Below are positions 1-7,666 of a stretch of DNA of 64,000 bases, piece after piece. The notes under the pieces were generated by a model. The model ran no database searches. It was not told where the DNA came from and worked only from the letters and a program-made list of their open reading frames with translations. Source of the stretch: an uncultured Myxococcales bacterium (lineage in GTDB: Bacteria > Myxococcota_A > UBA9042); contig CAIMEY010000110.1 of the NCBI GenBank assembly GCA_903840165.1, positions 124,001 to 188,000 of the forward strand, in the 5' to 3' direction. The first letter of the stretch is position 1; each line of letters starts with the position of its first letter. A program made the position numbers and the translations under genes.

Positions 1-1016
1 TCAACCCGGTCCTGATCGTCGGTGGGTTGATTCTATTCATCCCAATTGCCAATCGTTTCAACGTGTTCAAGATGCTGGTCACAGGCGCGTTCATCAGCGC
101 CTCGTCTCTGCTCGTCCTGCTGCTCCCGTGGCAATGGTTCGGTGCGACGATGGCTAGTGGCTATTTCACCATGGCAGTCATCATGTTAGCCGTTCTTTCG
201 ATTGGCGAGCTGGCCTGGAGCCCCAAGCTCACAGAGTACACGGCGGCGATCGCGCCACGTGGTCAGGAGGGGACTTACCTAGGTCTTTCAATGATGCCGT
301 GGTTTGTCGCCAAGTTGGCCGTCAGCGGGCTTTCCGGGCACATGCTAGAACGCTGGGTGCCAGAGGGGCGCGGGCTGCAAATGCTTTGTAGTCAAGAGAT
401 TTCCTTCTGGCAGCGACCGGAAGCCATGTGGGGGATTCTGTTCGTTTGGGCCGTCGCTGGGCCGATCATTGCGCTGGTGCTCAAGCCGTGGCTGACGGCG
501 GGGGCGGACCTAGAACCTGCTGTGAACGCAACTCCCGAATCTGACAACAAATTCCGGAACTGGGCCCTTGCTGCCTCGGTCACCGGCCTGCTTGCAGCGG
601 GAGGATTTTGCTACTCCCATGCGATGCAGACGGCGGCTCCGGTACTTGGTCCGGATGGCAAGCCCCTGCCGGAAACGGTGCGAACCGCGCAAGAGGGACA
701 GACCTGTGCGTGCTGGTCCCGGGACAAGGCCTCGGTCGGCGTCAAAGTTTGCAAGGATAGTAAACCAGTTGATATTGCTGATGAAAAAGACGTCAAGGCC
801 TTCAGCAAGCAGTGCCTGACGGACTGGTACGCCAACCCGGCGGCGACCTGCACCAAGCTTTGCGCGCAACTGCCTGCAACCAAGTCAGAACTACCTGCAG
901 CGTTGGGCGAACGGCGCCAAACGTGCGCGGCCAAGTGCGTCGGCCTCAGCGCTGCGCCCGCAGCCGGTGCGGTGGAGGCGGGGTACTGCGCCAAGCGGGT
1001 GGTGGATTTGGAGTAG
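1..1016 (+). CDS. POT/PTR-family peptide transporter, C-terminal part, with Cys-rich tail (5' end outside window)
   Basis: The reading frame is open from the left edge (first full codon at base 3), so the N-terminal half lies outside. The visible part has hydrophobic segments and the family-typical stretch around 'GELAWSPKLTEY', as in proton-dependent oligopeptide transporters of the inner membrane. After the last transporter segment ('LKPWL') the protein does not stop: a further hydrophobic segment (near 'WALAASVTGLLAAGGF') is followed by about 130 residues with some ten cysteines in pairs such as C-A-C-W and C-T-K-L-C. By topology this tail could be periplasmic and disulphide-bonded, but that is inference. 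The gene ends about 350 bases before the transposase; a second POT gene lies beyond it on the other strand. The family call is firm, exact substrate unknown. Confidence 0.8.
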   Translation, partial: NPVLIVGGLILFIPIANRFNVFKMLVTGAFISASSLLVLLLPWQWFGATMASGYFTMAVIMLAVLSIGELAWSPKLTEYTAAIAPRGQEGTYLGLSMMPWFVAKLAVSGLSGHMLERWVPEGRGLQMLCSQEISFWQRPEAMWGILFVWAVAGPIIALVLKPWLTAGADLEPAVNATPESDNKFRNWALAASVTGLLAAGGFCYSHAMQTAAPVLGPDGKPLPETVRTAQEGQTCACWSRDKASVGVKVCKDSKPVDIADEKDVKAFSKQCLTDWYANPAATCTKLCAQLPATKSELPAALGERRQTCAAKCVGLSAAPAAGAVEAGYCAKRVVDLE

Positions 1017-1029
1017 GTGCTAGATCGAT

Positions 1030-1053
1030 GTAGTACCGACGTTCAACCCCTTG
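1030..1053 (+). repeat. REP-like repeat, copy 1 (degenerate 5' side)
   Basis: GTAGTACCG at 1030-1038 followed by ACGTTCAACCCCTTG. The left half of the palindrome is incomplete (GATG in place of CGG). The tail keeps the T-T-C-A-A core shared with other copies. Confidence 0.55.
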
Positions 1054-1195
1054 TTATTCCGTATGCGCAGTCCTCGCGTTCCGGCCTTCGAGTCCGTTGT
1101 CGACGCGTGGCGTACCCAAGTCGAAACGTCCCAAACCTACGTGACGCGCCAAGGCTGGTGATCACGCAAGGATGGTTGGGGCCGTCTCTTGACAG

Positions 1196-1229
1196 CGGTA
1201 GTACCGCGCTGCAACTAGCTGAAAAAAGG
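1196..1229 (+). repeat. REP-like repeat, copy 2
   Basis: Full palindrome CGGTAGTACCG at 1196-1206, then CGCTGCAACTAGCTGAAAA. Same orientation as copy 1 and 166 bases from it; it lies 165 bases before the transposase start and faces the minus-orientation copies at 1901, 2718, 4423 and 4639. Confidence 0.8.
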
Positions 1230-1370
1230 CACTGCCTCCGTCGCAGCTACGCAGCGAACCCCGCTCATTTGGGGGGGCGGCTAACTTTTTTTGACCAGCA
1301 CCGACCGTTTTTCGGAAATCGAGCGATCACAGATCTTGGGGGCATTGCGTCGCCGCCAGTCTGGGGAGCC

Positions 1371-2399
1371 ATGGACATCGCAGCGCCACGACAGACTATT
1401 CCGGGGAAACTATATGAAATTACAGCTAGAACAAGTGGTGGCGTTCACCATTTTGATGGGGACATGCGGGGCCGCATCATCGGTGCCATGGCCGAAGCGC
1501 AGTTTGCCACGGGCATTTCCATTTACGGCTATGCCGTCCTCAGTAATCACTATCACTTGCTGGCTAGCGCCGCTGGGCAGCGCGAAATGTCGAGTTTCTT
1601 ACGCTACTTTCATGGCTCGGTCGGGTGCGCCATCAATAGTCGCGACAAGACGCACGGCCGCGTCTGGGCACGCCGCGCGGCTGTCATCCCCGTAAGCGAC
1701 GAGCCGGAAGCTCAACTGGCTAGAATGCGATATATTCTGTCGAACAGTGTCAAGGAAGGGCTGGCGCAGCACCCTGCCGCTTGGACCGGCCCGCACGTTG
1801 CGCACTTCTTTGAGGCTGGCATTGCGGAAACTGCCGATAACAGGGACTGCGCCGAAGGGGGGGCGGGGTGGGAGGCCCATAAGAATGCACAGTTGGAAAG
1901 CGGTACTACCGGGCGCTCTCGTCCCCTGGTCATCACTCCCCTCCCCCACATGGCGTCCCTGTCACTAGGTAAGTATCTGAATTATTTCAGATATCTCATG
2001 GCTGACGTAGCCCGTGACCCCTTGGACCGCGATGGGGGCGTTGCGGCGCTCTCCACCCTTGCCGACATAGCCAGGGTGCCACCTGCGCCGGCAAGCACGT
2101 CTGCGGTGGCTGCCAAACCGTTGCCGCCCTCAGAGCGCCAGGCGACGGAGCCTCGCCGCTCCCGCAGTCGGATGCGCCGTCACGTCGTCCATGCACATAG
2201 CCCTGCAATTGCTAAGATGATGGAGACAGCGCTCAAAGACTTCCTGGCTTGCTATCGAGCTGCGTCGACCGGCTATCGCAACGGCACCATGGGACCGTCT
2301 GATTTTCCAAGCTATTGCATCCTGCCTCCGCGGCCGTGGACGGGGCTGACGGTAGAGGGAGACTTGCCAGCTCTTCCTCAGAGTCAGCCGAGCCGTTGA
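1371..2399 (+). CDS. REP-associated tyrosine transposase-like protein (Y1/HUH superfamily, RAYT)
   Basis: Y1-type transposases are single-strand DNA nucleases that cut with a tyrosine and hold a metal ion through an H-x-H (HUH) motif; RAYTs are single-copy relatives that act on REP sequences. The 342-residue protein from ATG 1371 (GGGGAG just upstream) has the HUH motif 'NHYHLL' at residues 59-64 and a candidate catalytic tyrosine in 'MRYILSNSVKEGL' (Y121), corresponding to the R-Y-I-x-x-N-x-V-x-x-G-L block of the family. Further signs are 'GHVW'-like 'GRVWARR' before it and a basic linker near residues 265-280. The C-terminal 100 residues are not recognised. A REP-like repeat is embedded in the gene at 1901-1911, encoding S-G-T-T-G (about residues 178-181). 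No IS-type terminal structure or partner gene is seen. Family call good; RAYT rather than IS200-like is inferred from the surrounding repeats. Confidence 0.85.
   Translation: MDIAAPRQTIPGKLYEITARTSGGVHHFDGDMRGRIIGAMAEAQFATGISIYGYAVLSNHYHLLASAAGQREMSSFLRYFHGSVGCAINSRDKTHGRVWARRAAVIPVSDEPEAQLARMRYILSNSVKEGLAQHPAAWTGPHVAHFFEAGIAETADNRDCAEGGAGWEAHKNAQLESGTTGRSRPLVITPLPHMASLSLGKYLNYFRYLMADVARDPLDRDGGVAALSTLADIARVPPAPASTSAVAAKPLPPSERQATEPRRSRSRMRRHVVHAHSPAIAKMMETALKDFLACYRAASTGYRNGTMGPSDFPSYCILPPRPWTGLTVEGDLPALPQSQPSR
1886..1911 (-). repeat. REP-like repeat, copy 3, inside the transposase gene
   Basis: CGGTACTACCG at 1901-1911 with the conserved tail complement TTGGAAAG on its left side, so it is in minus orientation. 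Inverted relative to the copies at 1030 and 1196. The reading frame is preserved through it. Confidence 0.75.
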
Positions 2400-2733
2400 G
2401 CAGCGACGGAGAGTAAGCTTTAAATACCAGCCAGTTGTGCTGCAATTCGACCACGCCGTCGGGCAGGGAGCCCCAGCCTCGTTGTCGTCATGGCGAAGCT
2501 GCGTTTTCCGGTCAAAATCGAACTGTTGGGAGCGATGGATTCCGCCTCACGGTTTGCCCAACCCTGCCCAGCCGCCACCAGCAGAGCTCGCACCTGCCTC
2601 GTAGGAGCGTTGGGGTGCACCAATCTCGAGCCCCGCAGCGTTTTTGGGTCAGCGTAGGACCGCGGAAGGACCCGGGGCAGCGCGACTTGCGAGCTTTCTT
2701 TTCAAAGGGTTGGAGTTCGGTACTACACCGCCG
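2400..2733. other. Non-coding stretch after the transposase
   Basis: The 334 bases lie between the 3' ends of two convergent genes. Apart from the repeat copy at 2698-2730 I see no gene, RNA or clear terminator. Confidence 0.5.
2698..2730 (-). repeat. REP-like repeat, copy 4
   Basis: CGGTACTAC at 2718-2726, with CTTTTCAAAGGGTTGGAGTT on the left. The right half of the palindrome is disturbed (CGGTACTACACCG, a two-base insertion). The tail ends in the same complement of TTGAAAAG as the copy at 4423. Confidence 0.65.
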
Positions 2734-4305
2734 TCACGCTCCATGCCCGCCCAATGCCCGCTTCAACGGCCGGTTGGCAGCCAGCATCATCACGCCGGCG
2801 CCCAAGCCCAGCACCATCAGGACAAAGAAGAAACCTTCTTTGGACATCGACGTGTATAGCTGACCGATGTAACCCGATAGAATGTTGCCGAAAAAGCTCG
2901 AAAGGAACCACATGCCCATCATCATCGACACGATGCGCGTTGGGCTCACCTTGGTAACGAGGGAAAGTCCGATTGGGGAAAGATACAACTCACCGAATGT
3001 CAAAAGGAATGTACAGAAGATCGGCCAGAACCAGCTGCCTTTTCCGGTCCCGACGAGCTTGGCGCCTATGATCATGACAATGAAAGACAATCCAAGAACA
3101 AAGCAGCCGATGACCATCTTGGTTACGCTCCCCGGCTCCTTGCCGCGGGCACTCTGCCAGCGCCAAACGCGGTCGAGCACAGGGGCCAGCAGGAAGATGA
3201 AGAAAGGATTGACAGATTGGTACCACGTCGAGGACATCCAGGCCGGCCAAATCGTTTGGTCGTCGGCCCAACTCTGCATGGTGTTGCCTTGCTGTTCGTA
3301 AACGGCCCAAAACACAACGTTTAGTCCGCACAGCAGAACCAGGGCCCAGACGCGCTTCCACTCGCCCGAGCTAAGTGGCTGATGAGACTCTTCTTTTTTC
3401 GCCAACTGACCGGTTCCTGCGCTCGCTTGGGCAGCCTTTCTCAGTTCCAACGTGTCGGGGGCCAAGAACTTTTGGCCGATTACCTGCACGACTAGGCCAA
3501 TCAACATGCCAAAGCCGGACGCCAGGAATCCGTACCGCCAGCCGTAGACCATCGCCAGCGTGCCAGCGACGAAATTGCAAAGAAAAGCGCCAAGGTTGAT
3601 GCCCATGTAAAAGAGCGTGAACGCGCCGTCGCGGCGTGGATCGCCTTCAGCGTACAGGCTGCCGACCTGCGTCGAGATATTCGGCTTGAACAGACCGTTG
3701 CCTACAATGAGCAGCAACAGTCCAACAAAGAACAAGTTTTCAGCGCCAAACAGCAGGAATTGTCCTGCTGCCATGATGACCCCACCGACCATGACCGACC
3801 GTTTTTGGCCGAGGTACTTGTCCGCCAGGTAGCCGCCAAGCAGAGGCGTCAAGTAGACCAAGCCGGTGTACCACCCGTAGATAACTGAGGCATTTGGTTC
3901 AATTCCGCACGTCTGCTCAGCGATCTTGTGGGCCACTTCAGACGCAATGGGCGCAATGCCCTTGACCGCGTCGCCCGCCGTCAGCGCAGCTACTTTGGTG
4001 CTGATGCAAGTCTGCGCGTGGCTGATGTCCACGGCGGGCAGGAATTGGCGAATGAAATCCCAGCCCAACACTGTCGTCGGCTGCCCAGCGCCGTCGTAGC
4101 CCTTGCCTTGATAGACCTGTCGAATCGTGACGAACAGGTAGTTGACCATGTAGAGCTTGAGCAGGCCGCGCATACCGTAGTAGGAAAAGCGCTCCCACAT
4201 CTCGGTGAAAAACAAGACAAAAAGACCCACTGGGTGGCCCATGAACGTCTGGCTTGGAATCTGCGGCGCTGGGCCAATCTTGGCGGTCGTGGCTGGCTGG
4301 CTCAT
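2734..4305 (-). CDS. POT/PTR-family proton-dependent peptide transporter
   Basis: This 523-residue inner-membrane protein carries the POT signatures 'FTEMWERFSYYGMRGLL' near the N-terminus (the E-x-x-E-R-F/Y-x-Y-Y-G-M proton/peptide motif) and 'GNGLFKPNISTQVG' in the middle, with about twelve to fourteen hydrophobic segments. It should import di/tripeptides with protons. ATG at 4305 is preferred over the upstream in-frame starts because GAGGGAACC precedes it by the right distance and the family N-terminus follows directly. It is convergent with the transposase and is a second family member beside the partial POT gene at the window start. A repeat copy lies about 120 bases upstream of its start and another just past its stop. 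Confidence 0.92.
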   Translation of the reverse strand: MSQPATTAKIGPAPQIPSQTFMGHPVGLFVLFFTEMWERFSYYGMRGLLKLYMVNYLFVTIRQVYQGKGYDGAGQPTTVLGWDFIRQFLPAVDISHAQTCISTKVAALTAGDAVKGIAPIASEVAHKIAEQTCGIEPNASVIYGWYTGLVYLTPLLGGYLADKYLGQKRSVMVGGVIMAAGQFLLFGAENLFFVGLLLLIVGNGLFKPNISTQVGSLYAEGDPRRDGAFTLFYMGINLGAFLCNFVAGTLAMVYGWRYGFLASGFGMLIGLVVQVIGQKFLAPDTLELRKAAQASAGTGQLAKKEESHQPLSSGEWKRVWALVLLCGLNVVFWAVYEQQGNTMQSWADDQTIWPAWMSSTWYQSVNPFFIFLLAPVLDRVWRWQSARGKEPGSVTKMVIGCFVLGLSFIVMIIGAKLVGTGKGSWFWPIFCTFLLTFGELYLSPIGLSLVTKVSPTRIVSMMMGMWFLSSFFGNILSGYIGQLYTSMSKEGFFFVLMVLGLGAGVMMLAANRPLKRALGGHGA

Positions 4306-4400
4306 GGTTCCCTCAACTGGTTGCGTCGCGAACGTACCATGGATTCCCCTGCAGGTCGACGCGTCTGCCGTTCGGGGCAGTTGGGCGGGGCGTGCACGTT

Positions 4401-4433
4401 GTCTTTTCAAGACGTTAAGGGTCGGTACTACCG
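4401..4433 (-). repeat. REP-like repeat, copy 5
   Basis: Perfect CGGTACTACCG at 4423-4433 with GTCTTTTCAAGACGTTAAGG on its left. It sits between the POT gene start and the end of the PilT-like gene. The left part itself contains the small inverted repeat GTCTT..AAGAC. Confidence 0.75.
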
Positions 4434-4443
4434 TTTCTTCCCG

Positions 4444-5667
4444 TCATGTCCGCCGCCCCTCCAAGATCCGCAGAATGGCGGCCGGGTCATCCTCGATATC
4501 GCCGATCTCAAGAATCCGGCTGTCTGGCGGGGCGGGAGTCATGCTGCGTCGGGGCACTGTCGGTGGCGCCGTTGGCCGGGGAGCGCCTTCCGTTTGGCTC
4601 GCCTCGGCTGCGACATGTACTTCCAAGGGGTTAGACCGCGGTACTACCGGGTCCGCAGCCAGGTCCCCATCCCCGCCCAAGTACCAATCCCCCCGTCGTG
4701 CCAGCCACTCGCGGTAGCGGCCGAAGGTCCAGCAGCCATCGAGGCCGCCGCCTTCAAGGACGGACTGAAGCTTGGAGAACTGGCCCTGGCGAATCGTGCC
4801 TTTGGCGGCTGGAGTGGCCAAGAGGATTTCGCATTCGGGAGCCAGGCGGTCGTGGGGCGTGCGAAACGTGAGGCGCTGGCAGACAACCCCAACCAAACAG
4901 TCGGCAATTTGAGCCGCCACGCCGTTTTGCGACTCCGCCGGGAAGGCCGCCACGATGCGGGCCAATGCCTCCCAAGTGCTTGAAGAATGAAGGGTTGCCA
5001 GGACGAGGTGGCCCGTTTCGGCTGCGTTCAGGGTCAGTCGCATCGTCTCCGAGTCACGCATTTCGCCGACCATGAGGACGTCGGGGTCTTCGCGCATGGC
5101 GTCAAGCAGGGCTTGTTCGAAACTGGGCGTGTCGCGGCCAACTTCCCGCTGGCGAATCAGGGACTTTCTTGGGGCCAAGTTGTACTCAATTGGGCTTTCG
5201 ACGGTGACGATGTGCCTGGCCTCGCGCAAGTTGATTTCCTGAATTAAGGCTGCAAGTGTCGAGGACTTGCCCGACCCCGTCGTGCCACAAATCAGCACCA
5301 ATCCGTGCGTAGGCATCGTCAGGCGCGCTAAGTCCGGGTGCAGGTTCAGTCGGCGCAGGTTGGCCTGGAAGTTGGTGAGTAGGCGAATGGCAAAGCCGAC
5401 ACCTCGGGATGAGCGTAATACGTTGATTCTACAGCGTATTCCTGAGATGGTTCGCGATAGGTCCTCGGATTGCCGTTCGCGAAACGTCGACCACTGCGCA
5501 TCGGTCAGCAGCGTCTTGGCGGCCTGGGTCAGCACGCTCGGGGCTATCGGCTCCCCGACCATGCGCAGTTGCCCGCGAACCCGCAGGGCGATGGGCATCC
5601 CGCCTTCCAAGTGGAGGTCGCTGGCACCTTGTTCCCGCGCTAAGGTTATCCATTTTTCCAGGGACAT
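4444..5667 (-). CDS. PilT/PilU-like type IV pilus retraction ATPase
   Basis: Hexameric ATPases of this GspE/PilT family power pilus retraction from the cytoplasmic face of the pilus base. The 407-residue protein has a Walker A 'GTTGSGKSS' (residues 129-137), the Walker B region 'DVLMVGEMRD' (196-205), the His box 'HLVLATLHSSS' (220-230) and the N-terminal block 'LAREQGASDLHL' typical of PilT. ATG 5667 fits the family N-terminus; a longer open frame upstream looks spurious. Residues after about 300 form a low-complexity Pro/Ala/Arg tail ending in a short acidic/hydrophobic stretch, so the protein is some 50-60 residues longer than usual PilT. Repeat copy 6 lies within this tail. No other pilus genes are in the window. 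PilT versus PilU cannot be settled here. Confidence 0.88.
   Translation of the reverse strand: MSLEKWITLAREQGASDLHLEGGMPIALRVRGQLRMVGEPIAPSVLTQAAKTLLTDAQWSTFRERQSEDLSRTISGIRCRINVLRSSRGVGFAIRLLTNFQANLRRLNLHPDLARLTMPTHGLVLICGTTGSGKSSTLAALIQEINLREARHIVTVESPIEYNLAPRKSLIRQREVGRDTPSFEQALLDAMREDPDVLMVGEMRDSETMRLTLNAAETGHLVLATLHSSSTWEALARIVAAFPAESQNGVAAQIADCLVGVVCQRLTFRTPHDRLAPECEILLATPAAKGTIRQGQFSKLQSVLEGGGLDGCWTFGRYREWLARRGDWYLGGDGDLAADPVVPRSNPLEVHVAAEASQTEGAPRPTAPPTVPRRSMTPAPPDSRILEIGDIEDDPAAILRILEGRRT
4618..4649 (-). repeat. REP-like repeat, copy 6, inside the PilT-like gene tail
   Basis: Perfect CGGTACTACCG at 4639-4649 preceded by TACTTCCAAGGGGTTAGACCG. It is read in the C-terminal tail of the PilT-like protein as part of 'VVPRSNPLEV' and does not break the frame. 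Confidence 0.75.
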
Positions 5668-5722
5668 ACGGTGTCTCCAACGCGCCGGGACTTGCACTCG
5701 ATCGCGGCTGTTCGGCCAGGGA

Positions 5723-6433
5723 CTACCAGGTCGCCCCAGCCGCCAAGTCCGCGTCGAGCGCCCAGGGCCCCTGCGGAAACTGCAGCCGCCGGCATTGCGC
5801 AAGTTCGCTCAGAAACTTGCGCCGTAGCCACAGCGTTGCGCCTAGGGCCTCAAAGTGTGGCGTAAACACTTGACAATCGACCATGGTGCCGCCCCAGCGC
5901 TGCAACTGCCGCGCCAAGGTCACAAAGGCGACTTTGCTGGCATCGTCCTGCCGCGCAAACATCGATTCGCCGGTAAAACAGCCACCTACGTGGACGCCGT
6001 ACAGACCGCCGACCAACTCGTCGCCGAGCCACGCCTCGACGCTGTGCGCTAAGCCCATTTGGTGCAGGCCTCGGTAACCCGTGACAACTTCTTCGGTAAT
6101 CCACGTGCCATCTTGACCCGGCCGTGGCGTTGCTTGGCACGCCCGAATAACCTGTGCAAATGCCATGTCCAGTGTGATGCGAAAAGTCTTTCGTTTCAAG
6201 ACCTTGGCGAGCGTTCGGTTGATGCGCAGCTGTGAAAGCGGCAGCACAAAGCGCAGCGAAGGGCTATGCCACATCAGGGGCAAGTCATCGCAAGGCCACG
6301 GGAAAATGCCAAGGTTGTAGGCAACGGCTAGACGTTGCGGACTCAAGTCGCCGCCGATGGCCAGCACCCCCGATGGGTCGGCCCGCAGCGGATCCGGAAA
6401 AACTAAATCGTCGACCAAGGCGTAAATGGGCAT
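5723..6433 (-). CDS. aat: Leucyl/phenylalanyl-tRNA--protein transferase
   Basis: Aat transfers Leu or Phe from tRNA to proteins with N-terminal Arg or Lys, marking them for ClpS/ClpAP degradation (N-degron pathway, cytosol). The 236-residue protein is full length for the family and has its signature blocks: 'AIGGDLS', 'YNLGIFPW', 'LMWHSPSLRFVLP', 'GTWITEEVVTGYRGLH', 'GLAHSVEAW', 'GGCFTGESMF' and 'MVDCQVFTPH'. It is upstream of the PilT-like gene on the same strand with a 55-base gap, so the two may be cotranscribed. ATG 6433 is the only reasonable start; the ribosome-binding site is weak. Confidence 0.96.
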   Translation of the reverse strand: MPIYALVDDLVFPDPLRADPSGVLAIGGDLSPQRLAVAYNLGIFPWPCDDLPLMWHSPSLRFVLPLSQLRINRTLAKVLKRKTFRITLDMAFAQVIRACQATPRPGQDGTWITEEVVTGYRGLHQMGLAHSVEAWLGDELVGGLYGVHVGGCFTGESMFARQDDASKVAFVTLARQLQRWGGTMVDCQVFTPHFEALGATLWLRRKFLSELAQCRRLQFPQGPWALDADLAAGATW

Positions 6434-6511
6434 GGGGTCATGGCTGCCGAGAGCCCGCTTTTGCTAATACGCGAAGAGAGAAACACGTGCAGAAGAGCAG
6501 GGTTGAGCGCT

Positions 6512-7549
6512 CTACTTTTCCCAAGCGCTTTGGATCTTGATCACCGCTGCTGCAGCCTTCTCCAGTGGTTTGTGGTTCGGATCGACTTCAGGCAGCGATT
6601 CATGATACTTATCATAGCGTTCATAGCCCGCCTGAACCTGCTTGCACGCCGCCTCAACCGCGTCAAAGTACGCCTTGACCTCGGTCAGTCCCTTGTCGTT
6701 GGCCGGCGTCACGTGCTGCAACCGCGCGCGATCTTGGGTCAAACGCTTGAGGGCAATGCCAACCCAAACCTTGAGCGCGGCGAGCTTCACCATATTGGGC
6801 GCTTCCCAGCTCTTGGCGGCGTCGCGGTCGTACGTCGCCACAAGGTCCTTCATCAGCCATCCGTACGTTTGCAACAGTTGCTGGCGAAGCGCTGTAATTT
6901 CAATGCTTTGGCCGATATTGCTCGGGTCGTCGTCAGACTTGAGGCCTGCTGGCCACTTGTCGATCTCAGCGGCTAGGCCATCCAACTGTCCACCTGCAAT
7001 CAGAATTCGGTCACGCATGGCCTTGGCGGTGTCGGTGATGGGCCCGATGTTCGGCGCGCCGACCTTCTTGACCATGAAGCCAAAGACCCGATAGTGCTCC
7101 AATTGGTCGTTTGCAAAGGCAATATACCGATCCAAGATGGGGTTCTTGCCGATTTCTTCCCCAAGCGCGTTCAACAACCGGTGCGGGCCGCTCTTCTTAC
7201 CGTCCTCGCTGCCGTCATAGCAGACGGCGTCCATCTCGCCGATGTTGACAAACTCCACGTTTCTACGCCGCATTTTATCGAACTGAAATGGCGTCAGGTA
7301 TTCGTTGCGGCAGCGCGCCAAGTCTTCTTGGGCCTGCTTGACGAGGTCCCGCGTCTTGCCCGCCCAGGTGTCTGCTGCCGGGGCCGCGGCCGTCGGTTCC
7401 TCGGGCGTGATCTTGATGTCGTATTCGACCTTGGGAGGCTGGGCGAAAAAGTCTTTAGGCTTAGTCGGTTCGCTCTTGCCACACGCGCAAGCAACGAGGC
7501 TCACGGCGGTCGCGGCGATCAGGGTTTGGCGCAAAAGGACACGTTTCAT
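6512..7549 (-). CDS. YiiG/DUF3829-like lipoprotein
   Basis: The 345-residue protein starts with a lipoprotein signal (basic start, hydrophobic run, lipobox around 'SLVAC' near residue 20), followed by a Pro/Ala-rich linker and a helical, charged domain. The arrangement resembles DUF3829 (YiiG family) lipoproteins common in Deltaproteobacteria, whose function is unknown. GAGGTGTAGCC before ATG 7549 is a good ribosome-binding site. It ends 78 bases before the aat start and is 117 bases downstream of the acyl-CoA dehydrogenase. The family assignment rests on overall look only, while lipoprotein status is clear. Confidence 0.65.
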   Translation of the reverse strand: MKRVLLRQTLIAATAVSLVACACGKSEPTKPKDFFAQPPKVEYDIKITPEEPTAAAPAADTWAGKTRDLVKQAQEDLARCRNEYLTPFQFDKMRRRNVEFVNIGEMDAVCYDGSEDGKKSGPHRLLNALGEEIGKNPILDRYIAFANDQLEHYRVFGFMVKKVGAPNIGPITDTAKAMRDRILIAGGQLDGLAAEIDKWPAGLKSDDDPSNIGQSIEITALRQQLLQTYGWLMKDLVATYDRDAAKSWEAPNMVKLAALKVWVGIALKRLTQDRARLQHVTPANDKGLTEVKAYFDAVEAACKQVQAGYERYDKYHESLPEVDPNHKPLEKAAAAVIKIQSAWEK

Positions 7550-7666
7550 GGCTACACCTCAGCGCAGGCTTGTAGCTTGCCCGGCCGGCGTTGGCAAGTG
7601 ATGGCTCAGCGGCAGGTCCGCCCTAAGGAACCTTGTGATTACGAGATGTTGCTGCAGAACAGGTGC

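Larger units (their letters stand above)
1017..1370. other. Non-coding stretch before the transposase, holding two REP-like repeats
   Basis: These 354 bases separate the POT gene from the chosen transposase start. The transposase frame is open back to 1017, but the upstream residues look like translated intergenic sequence and match no domain. The stretch contains repeat copies at 1030 and 1196 and no other clear feature. Confidence 0.6.

Noticed and set aside
3928..4983. Open frame of 351 codons on the plus strand across the POT and PilT-like genes
   Set aside because: It is antisense to two genes with clear family motifs and crosses their boundary; its residues look like shadow translation.
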